A stretch of 64,000 nt of DNA from positions 68,423,823 to 68,487,822 of the forward strand of contig NC_037092.1 of NCBI RefSeq assembly GCF_002994745.2. Reading direction: 5' to 3'. Below the pieces are notes generated by a model. That model did not search any database. It saw only the letters and a list, made by a program, of their open reading frames with translations, and was not told where the DNA came from. The DNA is from Rosa chinensis. Its lineage: Eukaryota > Streptophyta > Magnoliopsida > Rosales > Rosaceae. The position numbers and the translations under genes were made by a program. This document shows, in pieces, positions 10,349-23,346 of this stretch. How positions within the stretch are numbered: the stretch's first letter is position 1; each line of letters starts with the position of its first letter.

Positions 10349-13165
10349 TCAAGAGTCTAAACTAGAGAGAATTCCCATGTCTTCAACATGATTCTTGAAA
10401 ACTGAAACTGGTAATGCCTTGGTAAAAGGGTCTGCAAGCTGTGCATCTGTGCTAATGGCAACTATTTCAATCTCTCCATCTTTTACCCTCTTTCTCACAT
10501 TGTAGAACTTCAAGTCTATATGTTTTGAATTATTGGACCTTTTGCTATTCTTACTGAAGAATACAGCAGCTACATTATCACAATAAACTTTCAGCTTTCC
10601 ATCAACAAGATTACTTAAAATCTTTGTTTCCAAAAGAAAGTTTCTAATCTATAGGCCTTCACATACACCTTCATATATAGCTATAATTTCTGCTTGCATG
10701 GTGGATGTGGCTATCAATGATTGTTTCATTGTTTTCCAAGCCACTGCACCACCTGCCAACATATATACATAGCCACAAGTACTTCATTGATGCAGGATAA
10801 TTGCCTGCAAAATCTGAGTCTGTGAAGCCTACAAGTTTAAGTTTCTTCACACGCTTATACACAAGCATGTGACTCTTAGTCCTCTGTAGGTATCTCAATA
10901 CATTTTTGCCAGCAGTCCAATGCTTGTGTCCAGGATCAGATTGAAATCTATACAACATGCCAACTGCAAAGGATAAATCTGGCCTATTGCACACTTGTGC
11001 ATACATGAGACTGCCAACTAATCTAGCATATGGTATAGACTCTATTTCCCTTTTCTCAACACTTGTTTTAGGGTATTGATCCTTATTTAATTTATCTCCC
11101 TTAGATATTGGAACCTCCCCATGAGCACAAGTAGCCATATCAAATTTCTGAAGTATTTTTGAAATGTAGGCTTGTTGAGATAATCCCAATAAACCTTGTG
11201 CTCTGTCTCTCTTTATCTCAATTCCTAATACATAAGAAGCCTCTCCCAGATCCTTCATATCAAAAAATTTTGACTGAAATATTTTGGTATCTTTCTGTAA
11301 CTTAATGTTACTGCTAGCAAGGAGAATGTCATCTACATATAGGATAAGAAAAACAAACTGGTTTCCAACAACTTTAAGATAAACACATTCATCTACTAGA
11401 TTTTCTGTAAAACCAAAAGATGCAACCACAGAATCAAATATTCTATACCATTGTCTAGATGCCTGTTTAAGTTCATATATAGATTTCTTAAGCTTACAGA
11501 CCAAGTTTTCTTTTCCAGTTTCAATATAGCCTTCTAGCTGTGACATGTATATCACTTCCTCAAGTTCACCATTTAAGAAGGCTGTTTTTACATCCATTTG
11601 ATGTAACTCCATATCATAGTGAGCTACAAAAGCCATTATGATTCTAAAAGAGTGCTTAGTTGAAACTGGTGAAAATGTTTCTGTAAAATATATACCCTCT
11701 TGTGTGAACCCTTTAGCCACAAGCCTTGCTTATTTATGTCTCTCAATATTTCCCTTGGCATCTCTCTTAGTTTTGAACACCCACTTACTGCCTATAGGCT
11801 TGTGATTTGGATCTAGCTTCACAAGCTCCCACACTTCATTATTATACATGGATTCAAGCTCTGCATCCATGGCTTTCTTCCATTTTTTTGACTCATTACT
11901 TTCTGCAGCTTGCTTAAAATTTACAGGGTCATTATCATCTGCTAAAGTGCACTCAACTTCTTGCAGATAAACCTCATAAATATCATTTTGACCACCAAAA
12001 GTTGGCTTCCTAGTTCTTTGTGATCTTCTAGGTTCAGCTACATTTTGTTGAGGTTCAGGAACATTTTGATCTGGTATAGGTTCAGCCACTTCAACATTTT
12101 GGTTTTCAAGTTCTAATTCACCATCTGCTTCATTGTGAACTACACTTTCAGTTTCTGCATTATTTTTAAAGTTTGGCATTTCTATTTCTGTATCCTCACT
12201 TTCTACAATTTCCTCAAAATCATCAGTTAAATCTTCAAATTTTGTATTGCAAATACTCTCCCCCAGAAATTTAACCTGATGAGTTTCAAAAATTCTAGGT
12301 GAGTAGTGAGGTTCATAGAGTTTATAACCTTTAGATTTTTCACATTAGCCTATAAAATGACAAGTTACAGATTTAGGGTCAAGTTTTTCTAAATTGGGAT
12401 TGTAAATTCTTGCCTCAGCTTTACAACCCCATACATGGCAATGATGCAGACTAGGTTGCCTACCACACCAAGACTCAAATGGTGTTTTATCCACATATTT
12501 GCTTGGGGACCTATTGCAAAGATAGTTTGCAGTTCTTAAACCTTCTCCCCAAAATATTTTTGGCAACTCAGAAGTACACATCATACTTCTTATCATATTC
12601 AACAGAGTTCTATTCTTTCTCTCTGCAACACCATTCTATTGGGGATTGTATGGTGTTGTATATTGAGCTTTTATACCTACATCCTACATATATAAAGCAA
12701 ATGGACCCTTTTGTTGTCCTTGCTCAGTATATTTACCATAAAATTCACCCTCCTATCAGACCTCACAGTCTTAATTTTCATTTCTAGTTGATGTTCAACT
12801 TCAGTTTTGAAAATTTTAAATGCCTCAAGTGACTGTGATTTTTCTGACAATAGGTAGATGTAACAGTACCTTGAATAGTCATCTATGAATGTAATGAAAT
12901 AAACATTTCCACATATTGTTCTATGCCTGAAGGGACCACATATATTTGTATGAATTAACTCTAGCAGTTTTTCACTTCAGCTAGCAGTCTTTTTTCTTAA
13001 GTTTGTCATTTTACCCTTAAAACATTCAATGCAGTTTGCTAGGTATGAAAAGTCTAGTTCTGGAAGTGTTTTGTTCTTTCCTAATATTTGCAGTCTTTCT
13101 TTTGAAATGTGGTCTAGTCTCCAATGCCACAAGTAAGCTGATTTATCATTGAACAAAGTCCTTTT
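10349..13165 (-). pseudogene. Copia 1 pol remnant (pre-integrase, integrase, RT, RNase H)
   Basis: Read from right to left on the minus strand. A pre-integrase segment (AYLWHWRLDHISKERLQ, about 13140-13060) leads to a damaged integrase core (12180-12800), then a reverse transcriptase (12179-10671) with AFLNGELEEVIYMSQ and the catalytic YVDD motif. An RNase H follows (10633-10349, with VYCDNVAAVFFSKN). A stop separates the reading frames at 11730, a frame change lies between 10671 and 10633, and there are more breaks in the integrase. No intact polyprotein can be made. The 9767-10348 stretch is non-coding 3' region of the element. Confidence 0.85.
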
Positions 13166-13179
13166 AACACCTGTGATGG

Positions 13180-14160
13180 TGTTAGACAGGACCCGCCCCG
13201 GATTTCACCCCGAAATCCGAAGCAGTCCTGCGGGGCCCACCTTAGAAGAAATTCTATAAAAAATTTGGCGGAACTTCCTCTAAAATGGACTAGCCAAAAC
13301 CTATAGAAAAACATTTACACTCCTAAAACAATTCATCCTTATGCTCCTCGAGCAACCCTGCTCCCCAAATCAACATCATCCCAATTCACATAACACAAAA
13401 TACAACTTAAATAACATAATTCCTTAGGTGATCAGAGCAATTCTAATAGCAAGGGTAGTCAAGGAAAACCTAAATCAAAGAAAAACGCGGAAGCCATGCT
13501 GTTGACTATGCCTCAACTCCAATGTACGCCCGACCTCAACTAATTTCGCCTGCAAACTGGGCATTTGAAACCGAAGGGCCCAGGGGAAAGTAATTGGAAA
13601 AACACGTCAGCGTGAGTGGACAAAAATAAACAACTAAATAAATAATTTAAAAGAACAGAAGTTGTATTACTTTCCCACGGATTTAAATTCATAAAACTCG
13701 ATGCATGCAACGTTTATAAAACGTATGTCTTTAAAACTCAGAGTCTCGTGAAAACATACCAGTCCTCGCTGGCTAAGAGAATCGGACTAACCCCGCTAGT
13801 CAAGTAACAAATAAAAGGATATTGGGAAGAGATTTCACCATACGGGTAAACGAGCCCCTCAGGCTCTACCTACCCTCGATTGCCACTCACACATAGATTG
13901 TATGAGGAGGAGAACTAATAACCTCGACTACCATTCACGTGAGGAGGAGAATAAATCACCTCGACTGCCACTCACAAACACAAAGTAGTGAGGAGGAGAC
14001 CTAATCGAATGACCCGAGAATGGTGAGGAAAAACAATCGAAAACCAGTAAATCCATAAAGCTTTCCCAATATCTCACGAGAAAACAATAAGTATATTCAA
14101 GTGACGTGACCCCGCACGCCAAATATTCTCAGATTCAGAACCAAACCCGGAAATTAGTAC
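13180..14160. repeat. GC-rich LTR-like repeat fragment interrupting Copia 1
   Basis: Composition changes sharply at 13180 (TGTTAGACAGGACCCGCCCC). This resembles an LTR beginning with TG, and copia coding sequence stops just before it. Between 13870 and 14005 there is a threefold short repeat of a 'cctcgactgccactcac ... gaggaggaga' pattern. I found neither a matching second LTR nor any coding region, so the right edge is approximate. It is probably a truncated or solo LTR of another gypsy family. Confidence 0.4.
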
Positions 14161-14821
14161 GAGCACAAATTCCTTTAGAAAAAAAATCTCATTTCCAAAA
14201 ATATTCCAGAATATCTCAAAATTTGAGCTGTTTACTAACTGTATGACAATACTGCTACCAACTTTAATAATAGCACTCTGTTCAAAGTTAGCAAATATAT
14301 TCTGATCATGGGGGATACATTCGTTGCCAGTAAAAAAATAATAATAAAATATTGCAACTGCTCTGGGTGAGGAATCTACTAATACAGAGAAATTAAACTA
14401 TGTAAACTAACAATATTCTAACTGCAGCTGCATATAAAGCTAGCTGAGCTCATGAGGGCTCACCACGTTCATGACAGCACAGAAGTATTGCTATAAGACA
14501 ACAGAGTATGTAGAATTTAGTCTCCTGCTTCTTCAAAAGATGGTTGCACTTTTGACCAAATAAGAAAACCGGAACTGTCTTGGATGCTGAATATATTGAT
14601 TCAATAGTTAGGGGCATTTAGAAACCCTGAGCTGATGTGCGTTCTCAAGATGGGAACTAATTGGTGTAATAAGGGCCAGGCTGGTTCCTAGTTAATTGAT
14701 GGTCAGAATCTCTACCGCAGAAAGAGAAATTATATTACGGCTGCTAACAGCTCCTCTTAAAGAACAGCTTGAATTCTCAATGATTCACTCTTCCTAATAT
14801 ATTGCATGTATGCTATTCTTC
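14161..14821. other. Intergenic, downstream of RAD51D
   Basis: AT-rich DNA with no ORF, repeat pair or RNA gene that I recognise. It lies between the LTR-like repeat and the RAD51D stop codon and presumably holds the RAD51D 3' UTR at its right end. Confidence 0.4.
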
Positions 14822-17581
14822 CTACACTCTAAACCTTGCAACCTTGCCAGAAGCCTGAAAAATTAAGACAACAAATTAAACAGAAAACCAACAAGAAGGT
14901 TCTGAAACTACATTGGTAATGTGCAGTAGAATTTTTTTTTTTTTTTTTTTTTTTGGACAAAACACTGTCAATTGTGAGACTACGGTGCCAAAGAAGAAGA
15001 AACTTTTTGGAGGAGAAAGTATCAGCTGTGTACTGCATTGACAGAATCAGGCTACAGCTTTGATCTCCAAGTGAAAAAGAAGAAACTATTTGACATAGAT
15101 GGAGCTAAAGATTTGAGCACGTACAGCTGTGCAGAAAAGTAATTTACTCAGGATTGTGATAGAATGTGGATAAGGGATAATGTACCATAGATGGGTGTTT
15201 TAGCACAGAAATACTCCGGGTATCATTTCCATGGTCAGCGGAAAGCAGAAGCCTCACATGTGCAACGGTCTTCCAGATCTGGCCAAGAGCTGGTTTTGGA
15301 ATACCTCTCTCTCCACCTACTGTGTGATTGGTCACCTTCACATTTAGTCCATTTACAGAGTTATTGGCTTATTGCAAATGAAAAAGTATAACCTAAAACT
15401 CCTATTCAATAACACTTTCAAATTCAATATACTATCATGTCTAAGAGCATATACTGAATTCAATTTCAAGTTTCTTTTGCACTCAATTAAATCCTATGAT
15501 GAACAAAATGATAATGGGGATGCATAATGCTTGAGTTGAAACGGAGACCAATCCAAGCTATGAAAAATGTTTACATGTATACTATATGAAGGTGAAGTTG
15601 CAAAAAAGCCGACAGAATTATTTTGAACTGATAATTATGTGTATCATGGTTTCAAAAGAAACTTACCAGTACCACAATATTATGCTCATGTGCTAATTTC
15701 TTTAACAAATATCCAGCAGATGTCATCAAAGCACGTCCTATCACCAATGAGCTCAATTTTTAGGCTTATATGACACTTAAATGAGAATAAAATCACTAAA
15801 ACAGTAGAAAAATCCTTGAGAATGAAAGAAAAATCCACCAATAAGACACGAGGAAAGATGAGATAAAAATCATAAGATTGATATTGAATTTAAAAAAAAA
15901 TAACAAAAAAACAAAAAAAACAAACTGTTATTTGGATACTATGATGTAATACCCTGTGAACCTATATTCCCAAGAATTGGGGTAATTAGTGAAGAGATCG
16001 AATCAACAATAAGCAACCGCACCTGCCCTCCTTTCTGCAGCTGGAACCAGTTCGTATGGTAAATATAAGAAAGTCTACTAAGAAACAGGAAGGAAAGGCC
16101 TCATGTCAGTGCAAACCTGAGATTTCATATTGAACTCCAGCTGATGTAACACATTGAACATTGTAAAGATGTCAAACACGGAATGGCACAAGATGTTGTT
16201 CATTACTTTCTGAAAATTCCTATGGCCTGCCTACAATCAGGACAAAAATCAGAGACTATAGTTGTCAATTTGAGTAAAACAGCTAATGAGAACAAACAAA
16301 AGAAAGAAACAGTACTCAAAAGTAATGGTATAACCTGACTAAACATGTGGTTAGAGAATCGACCAACAAACTCTGCAATTCGTTGGGTGGAGAAAGAGTT
16401 TCCTGTGTCTAGGTATACAACAGTACCCATGTGCTTTGATGCAAGATATGAGGCAGCAAGCAGGCAGACCTGAACATAACCAAGAATTGGCACACACTTT
16501 CAGAACGTGTACTTGTGGATTATCTGTATCATAATATCATGAAATCTCTCTTCACATTACTATAATTCAATATCGAATTAGTGAAGAGTAAGTGGTTTTT
16601 AGGTGATCACAAAGTAGGCTTAGCACTGTAGCACAGTGTTCTTAAGTAATGACAACAAAACCCAAAAAAAAAAAGAAGAAAAAAAAAAGAATGTGACCTA
16701 TGAACTGAAATTTTGAAATTATCACAAACTTATATAACTTTTCAACAGTCTGATCAAGAAGTAAGCATAGCAGTGTTCTTAAGAAAGTAATGAACCAAAC
16801 CCCAACAAATGATTGTGATATGTAAATCAAAAATTTCAAATCACTGCCATCATCAACTCATAATTTTTGAACAAGGCAAGTTACTAACTTGCGTTTTACC
16901 AGAAGATGACGGCCCAACAAGTTCAGTTAATTGTCCCTCATGTAATCCACCTCCCAGTAACAAATCAACCCTGCTTCACGGATACCCAAGAAACATTACA
17001 AATCTACATTTACCATTACTAACAGCAGTAAAATGAATATGTCAGTCTTTTTTGGGAAAATTAAACATACCCTTCACACCCAGTTGGAACTACATGTTTC
17101 CTATGTAGAGTATCATCTAAAAGTTCCATACCATTCACCCATGGTTGGTGCTGCTCATCAATAATAGATAGGATCTGGGTAATGCCCTGATAGCCCAAAC
17201 ATAACAATGTCATACAATTATACAAAGCCATTTGATGAACTGAACATAGAACATGAATGTGTGGTATTCATATGTAAACCTGCTCTAGTTTTTCCGAGGT
17301 GGGCTGTTGTTTTGCAAACGCAGCCAACTCATACAGGTCGTGAATGAGGAAATCTTCCACTGCAGTAAAGCAGAAAAAAAAAAGTCAGAAAATTTAACTT
17401 GTTTTTCTTCATATTCTATCGAAACCCAGGAGACCCAAGAAGATATTTGTATGTAGTTTATTGGCATTGGAGCAAATTATAGAACTTGCTAACCTGAGAG
17501 AATGCCATGTGAGGCGCAAAAAGTCTGGAAATTGGAGTCGATTATTGGGTACTCTAGCTCCAGAGCTTTGAAGGGTGCCAT
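14822..17581 (-). CDS. RAD51D: RAD51D DNA repair recombinase paralogue, 10 exons
   Basis: Exons read on the minus strand: 17581-17494, 17359-17280, 17186-17071, 16970-16889, 16469-16335, 16230-16117, 16040-15953, 15737-15667, 15335-15186, 14854-14822. All junctions are GT-AG and in phase, giving 318 codons plus TAG, close to the usual RAD51D length. The start is [16 protein letters not shown]. Walker A is GPSSSGKT (residues 114-121, in [21 protein letters not shown]), and Walker B is LLIVD (214-218, before [11 protein letters not shown]). The C-terminal ATPase part has [12 protein letters not shown] and [21 protein letters not shown]51D is a nuclear member of the BCDX2 RAD51-paralogue complex acting in homologous recombination. 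The tiny last exon encodes only [10 protein letters not shown]. No disabling mutation is seen. Exon 6 is the least conserved and its borders are less sure. Confidence 0.88.
14934..14955. repeat. Poly(T) tract in last RAD51D intron
   Basis: An uninterrupted run of about 22 T on the plus strand within the intron between exons 9 and 10. On the coding strand it is poly(A). Confidence 0.9.
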
Positions 17582-17832
17582 TTCTTTTACCCTCTTCTTT
17601 CTACGAAGTCGTTTCAAGTAGGAATTCAGTTCGAATGAGCGTTTTGGGTACTTGCTGACCGCGTTTCTAAGCTCTCCTGGGCGAAACGCAGCGAGGTCAG
17701 CGTTTTGTCTGATCTTTGCATCGGTTTCTTTAAGAAGAAAATAATTGAAGACGTTTTCTACGTTTTCTTAGCTAATTCTTTTTTGAAATTATGACAAAAT
17801 GTGATATCACTCTGCGAAACTAATTTAGATAA

Positions 17833-18524
17833 GGGTGCGGCTATTGCCACCCTACCATTTTCTTTGTTCACCCTACAAATATTTGAATTATTAAAAGATT
17901 ATATTACCCAAATGCAAAATGACTAATAAGTACACTAATTTTCTTAAATTTAAATCTTTAAGGAAAACTAAATACATAACTAATTAAATACAAAATTCTG
18001 ATAACGTTAATCTTCACCTTCTCCATCCAAATTTCAATTTATTACAATTTTCTTTTTTATCTTTTTGTTGCGTCCTCATCGTTAATTTGTTATTCAATTC
18101 ACAAAACCATTAGTGTTAACTTCATCAAAATCTTTATAATACTTTTAGAAACACCGAAAGTAAAAAATTTAAAACACGAAAAAAAAATCAATATTTTTTT
18201 CATTGCTCATAGTAGCACTTACTAATTTTTTAATATGGATTGAAATAAACGAACATTGAAACTGAATGGAAAAAATAAAAAAATAGAAGTAAATCAAATT
18301 ATAATTTTATAAGGAAATTTTAATATATTTTAGGACGTCTTTTTAATTGATATAAATTAAATGAGAAATTTTCGTTAAACAAAATTTTTTTTTATATGAT
18401 GGAGGATATTCTTAGAAAGAGAAATGGGTTGGATAAGTAAATCTAATAATTGTAATTAAATTGTAGGGTGTAATGAGCAAGTAGGGTGAACAAAGAAAAT
18501 TGTAGGGTGGCAATAGCCTCACCC
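17833..18524. mobile_element. MULE-type MITE with 44-bp TIRs and 9-bp target duplication
   Basis: The ends GGGTG(C/A)GGCTATTGCCACC are inverted over 44 bp, with two mismatches by eye (17833-17876 against 18481-18524). Flanking direct repeats TTTAGATAA (17824-17832 and 18525-18533) are 9 bp, the size made by Mutator-like transposases. The 692-bp interior is AT-rich and non-coding. It sits about 250 bp upstream of the RAD51D start codon and so may overlap its promoter. Confidence 0.9.
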
Positions 18525-18839
18525 TTTAGATAAACCTCTCACCAAAAAGGCTTTTTTCACAAGAGGATGCTAGGCTTTTTTAAGTTTCCAACTCACATTC
18601 GCCTAACTTACAGATCTAGCCATGGACCTTTTTAAGTTTTTATAAACCTTTATGACTTGTGAATATCATTTTTCTAGAAAAAGTTGTGGTCGATTTAGTA
18701 TAAGAAAATTAAGGTGTGCTCGAATCTAAATTTTACATGAATTTATGCTTTGAGGCACAAATCCCAATGAGAAGCCCAAAGACAAGTTTCTCCTAAATAT
18801 TTCACTTCTCATTAGACAGTATCTTAAAACTCAAAACAT

Positions 18840-19140
18840 ACAAACAACTTTTTGGGCTAGGGCTTTAGTCCTTGGCCGAACCCTATGTTTTTTGCTTTTG
18901 TTTAATTACAATAATTTTCTTGTATTAGGAACATTAATTTCTAGTGCCTCCAGAGTAGTATAAATGGAGGATCACCGCTACTTCTACGTATTTGAATGTA
19001 CAATGAGTTTGTATATTTCTATGTACCACTATCTTCTTGTCTGTCTATGTCCTTAAATGGCAGTGGAAGGATGTGTAACAACATATTTTGGCTTGTGATA
19101 AATATATTATTTCACCCCTGGAGCTTGACTCAAAAAAAAA
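18840..19140 (+). mobile_element. Possible LINE/retroposon 3' tail
   Basis: The stretch 'cttcttgtctgtctatg ... ggcagtggaaggatgtgtaac' followed by an A-rich tail at 19131 resembles the 3' end of the retrosequence at 44.7-45.8 kb ('cttcttgtctatctata ... agcagaaggatatgtaatg' then A-tail). Similarity is partial and no target duplication was found. Confidence 0.35.
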
Positions 19141-19560
19141 CAAAACAAAACGAAACTACTAAAAACTAACCAAGACTAATACACAATTTTTTAAAAAAAA
19201 ATTGTTTTTGTTTCTTTCTTTTTTTTCCATACCTTTTCCAACGAACTAGTTTTCAATTAGAAGTCATTATGAACGAAAAAATTGTGAACATTGCAAGATA
19301 ATTTCGATATTGATGTTATTGAGATTACTTTTTTTTTTTTTTTTAATTACATAGAAGTTGATTCATCACCAGCGATTTGGTGGCTTATGGTGGCAGTTGG
19401 GCCAACTTATTTTAGTCCTTCCTTTGGTCTGGTCGTTTCATGAGAAGTTGACGGCCTATATTTGTGGGCTACTTTGCTGCTATATGTTGAGTTGATGGGC
19501 CAAAATTTTGGTGCTAGTTGGATACCGCCATATTCTGGTTTGATTATTCAAGTCCTCTAA

Positions 19561-19873
19561 GGGCATCTGAAATTCTAGTGTCAAAAGTCATTTCGGCTTC
19601 CCCAATTCAAGTCCAGTATCTCCAACCCAATAGAAAATGTAGTCAAAATGACCCTTAAGTCAAAAACTTAGTCATTTTGACTAAGTTTTATCGAACCAAA
19701 GCCAAAATGGAGAAGAAGGGAGAGGAGGTGAGCTCCATGATCTATTGAGATTATGCTATAACTTTTTATTAAAGAGAGTTGGAAATGCAAAATCTGAATG
19801 AATAGTAATAACACTAAAAATGTCAAATTCATGAAATGACTATGGTTTTTGACTAAAAGGTTGGAAGATGCCC
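19561..19873. mobile_element. MITE with GGGCATCT ends
   Basis: GGGCATCT at 19561 is inverted at 19866-19873 (AGATGCCC), and the inner sequences (GTCAAAA blocks) are also loosely inverted. Such ends are common in small plant MITEs. The target duplication is unclear, so the superfamily is left open. Confidence 0.5.
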
Positions 19874-20553
19874 TTTAGATAACAGTATTTGAGACATGAT
19901 AATGGTGGTCTTCGATTTAGCAACATCAAGTGGTCTACTACTGGTTTGGTTTGTACTTTGCTTATGTTCCCATAATTTGGGATTTGGGACTTGGGATTTG
20001 AGTCATTGTACGATCTCTGTGCTCGTGATCATTGCCATCGAGGGTCTTTGGCAGTTAATTTGGTTTAGAAACGTCAAGCAATCTGCTAATTGTTGACTCT
20101 GCAAGATCGTATTGTAGCTAATTAGGTAATGATTCACTTTGTAAATGACTCCCGTAATGTTACGGTTATTTACTATTACTCTAAATAAGTTTAGGAAAAT
20201 GATTAATCAGAGATAAAATCGCTTTATCGTGAGAAGGTTCGAGATATGAAAATTCAAGAACTAGGGCATTGAATAATCTTCCCAAACTCTAATCTTCGCA
20301 AACTCATTGGTACTAGAAGCCAAGGATTAGAACTACAGAGAACAACAGATGCAGCACAACGTATAGATTGCAGAAAGTTGCTCGAGATCGTATAGGCAAT
20401 GTGACCAGTATAAAAGCCACTAATATTAACTCTTATGAAAAATCCAGTTGCAAACCATCACAGCTAACATCTCCACCGATAACAAAGGAAGGGCAAAAGA
20501 GAGCAGAAAACCTTTATTTGGCTAAAGAAACTAGCAAAGGCAAGCTAATTTGT

Positions 20554-22230
20554 TCACTTTGGTGGAGGGAAGAAGATTGCATCCGAAGTCCTCTTTGAAC
20601 GGAAAAGTTGCTCGGTATCAGAATCCACATTGAAAGAAGACTCGAGCACCTTCGGAGATAGAGCTTTCCAACAACCAATACTTCCAGCCATGTGGGTGAA
20701 GATCGGGCTGCAGCAAAGTAATAAATACATTAGCAATTTTTTTTTAACTTCAACCAAAGAAATTTGGAACTTGCATGCAAGTATAAGGTGATTGGAGACG
20801 GAACCAACAAAATCTGAGAATGTGAAAAGGACTTACTTGGGAGTAGTGATGATGGAGAACCATTCCAAGCCTTCTGGATCAGCAATTTTTGAAACAATAA
20901 AGAATCTAGGAACAATGAACAAGTTACCAGCTTTGACGGTTGTTTCCAAGACCCTCTTCCCATCAACACCAACAACTTGGGCACGGCCACTGCCTCTAAC
21001 AATGTAAGTCACCTGCAATGCAGAGTCACAAGAAAACCCAGGGGAGCACATGGCACTTCCGTCCAACCTAACCAGATCTGCACCAAGCCCAACCTCTCCG
21101 ACCAAAGGAAGGTTCTTAGTATTCAAAACAACAACTCTTCCACCACCCTTGATATCAACATCTAAGGGAGCTTCTTCGCAATTCAATGTCATCCCATCTC
21201 TATGCTCGTTCTTTGGCTCAGGCAAATTAGATGCCCCCAACTTAACAATGCCCTGACCGCTTTGCTTGCCAACAAGAGTCTTCACAACACTCTCCTCCAA
21301 ATCCCATGCTCGGCCGACAAACTCAGTTGAGAAACCAGTGAAAATGCCATTAGTACCAGTGAGATAGAAGTTGGTGAACTCACCCCTTTTGTGAGCTGTT
21401 TTGGTATCACCCAAGAAAAGAACTACAAACTCAGTGTCCTCCTTGTTGTGCCACCAAGTGATAACTCCGAAAGGGAGGGCAATGGCATCACCCTTCTTCA
21501 CTGGAAGAACCTTCTCTTCCTTCTCCGGGAGGACAATTCCAACAACACCACTTCCTGAATAAGAAAATAAAAGTAAATTCCATAGTTACAATATCATAGA
21601 TTTGTAGAGGACCTTAGTGGCCACAAAACCATTACCTTAGAATATGATTGACTATGATTTATTAAACTCTTCCATAGTAGCTCTTTACTAGAATTATAAA
21701 TTGCAATCTCATTCAGAAACACTCAGAAAATCCAAAGAAACCCACATGATCATTTGATTAAAAAACCCCACGAGATCAAACATCATCAGTTATTATAAAA
21801 CATTCACAATCCCACATGTTAATTGATATTAAAATATATATATATATATATATAAATTATAAAAAAAAAAACCCCCATTTGATCCTATTTGATCTACACT
21901 CATCTATGAATTTCATGATTCAACAAAAACAAATACATACCATAAAGCCGATCATGAACTTTCAAACGGTATCATCAACAGTTATAAACTAATTGAATCG
22001 TAATAACAATTCAGAAAGCACTAGAAAACAATACCTTGCAGGATATAAGCAACTCTGGCAGAATCAGAGTAATTGGGGAGAGCAAAGCCGTTCTTCTCAA
22101 GGGCGAGCTTGGCAGCGCCGATGTTACCTTCACGGAGCATGGGAAGCTCCGATGGGCACCAAGCAAAGTAAGAACCTCCATCTCCTCCATAAACCTTCTT
22201 GGCCAACTTTGGTGCAAGATCAATATCCAT
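20554..22230 (-). CDS. Bicupin 11S globulin/glutelin-like protein, copy A (3 exons)
   Basis: Exons 22230-22035, 21554-20837 and 20707-20554 (minus) join in phase to 355 codons plus TGA. The product starts MDIDLAPKLAKKVYGGDGG, with no hydrophobic leader. It holds two cupin barrels: the first spans the exon 1-2 junction (LPVKKGDAIALPFGVITWW), the second includes LVRLDGSAMCSPGFSCDSA and YIVRGSGRAQVVGV. The C-terminus is SDAIFFPPPK. This is the RmlC-like cupin family of Arabidopsis At1g07750/At2g28680 ('glutelin type'), related to seed globulins but lacking a signal peptide and an obvious Asn-Gly processing site, so probably cytosolic; its function is unresolved. Intron 1 has a (TA)n tract at 21834-21854. 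Copy B at 36.3 kb is inverted, nearly identical in protein, and lacks the second intron. Confidence 0.9.
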
Positions 22231-22348
22231 CTTCACAAATTTTCTTTAACCTTGAAACCAAAAAACCCAGAACGAGAGGAAAGTGATAGTACCACTGTAT
22301 CAAGCACAATGTGTGAGGGATGAGAAATGCGTTGTGTTTGGGGTATCC

Positions 22349-22355
22349 ATATATA
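22349..22355 (-). promoter_or_regulatory. Probable TATA box of cupin copy A
   Basis: TATATAT on the minus strand, about 120 bp upstream of the start codon, in a position matching the TATA box of copy B. Inferred from sequence and distance only. Confidence 0.5.
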
Positions 22356-22359
22356 GGAG

Positions 22360-23314
22360 TATTGAGAAGGAAGTGTACCAAGCAAAGGTGATCTGTTATG
22401 GAATCTGATTAGGAAGTGGATTAATTTCGGATTGAATTGAGGATAACATACGGTGATTTGACTAGTAACTTTTTTACTCGGTCAGTAAATGTTTTTGATC
22501 CGGAGTGGAAGGAGATTTGTTGAAGAAGAACTAGTAGTAGGAGTTATAGGACAGTTGTACATAAACTCTTTCAGTCACATATCACTTGTTTTCCATCTCA
22601 GTGTCTTTAATTCAGACCCAAAAAAAAAAAAATGTAATAGGGTTAATTTTATTTTGCACCCTAGTGTATATAGTTTTCTTTTTCTTTCACAATGCACCCC
22701 AATTTTGAGAAATTAAGTTTTCATTTTTCCTGAATTGTTAAACGTAAAGATGTACACGTACGATGATGCCAATTGTGGCCTAGGGGGGGCTTCCACTGGT
22801 TTTTTTAATGAATTTATAAAATTATGCCTAAAAAATTTAATTCTTTTAACGGAATAAAGGTAATTAGTCCACACAATTATCATATAATTTCAATTATTCT
22901 GCATTTTTTTATATAATAAAATCCTTATAGTTTAATATTTAGCAAATTACCTAAAACTACAAACACAGCCCAATTATTCCCTTGCGCCAAATCCAAGAAG
23001 CACATTTCCTTGCGGTGATCTTGGCCCATGCGGTCGAGAAAAATCCGCTCGGGACCTATTCTTTTTCTATTGACGAAAATGTCCCTAAATCTATATTTTG
23101 ACACATAACAGAGGAAGATAGTGCGAGATTCCCCCAGTCTCATACATGTGTCCTCTCTGTTTCCTCTCCGTTTTTGTAAGTTCCAATGTCGACTTTCAGA
23201 CTTTCAGCCATCATTTGGTCTCACCGCCACCACTAAGAGAAAGGGGAGGACACTGAACAAGACTTAAGCTTAAACACCTCCATGCATCCTTGGGGAATCC
23301 CGCAGACAAATGAC

Positions 23315-23346
<32 letters not shown>

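Larger units (their letters stand above)
4274..13165 (-). mobile_element. Copia retrotransposon 1, broken and nested
   Basis: This is a minus-strand copia element. Its downstream LTR occupies 4274-4719 plus 9587-9750 and is split by the gypsy derivative at 4720-9581. The LTR inner end (plus-strand ...TTTTACA at 9750) is followed directly by a polypurine tract on the minus strand (9751-9766, complement of 'atctcccctttggacc'). Pol sequence follows from 10349 to about 13165 in the order expected for copia: RNase H, reverse transcriptase, integrase, pre-integrase. Protease, gag and the other LTR are absent, because the element is cut off by an unrelated GC-rich repeat starting near 13180. The outer LTR edge at 4274 (TGATTTTT) is an estimate. 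Confidence 0.75.
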
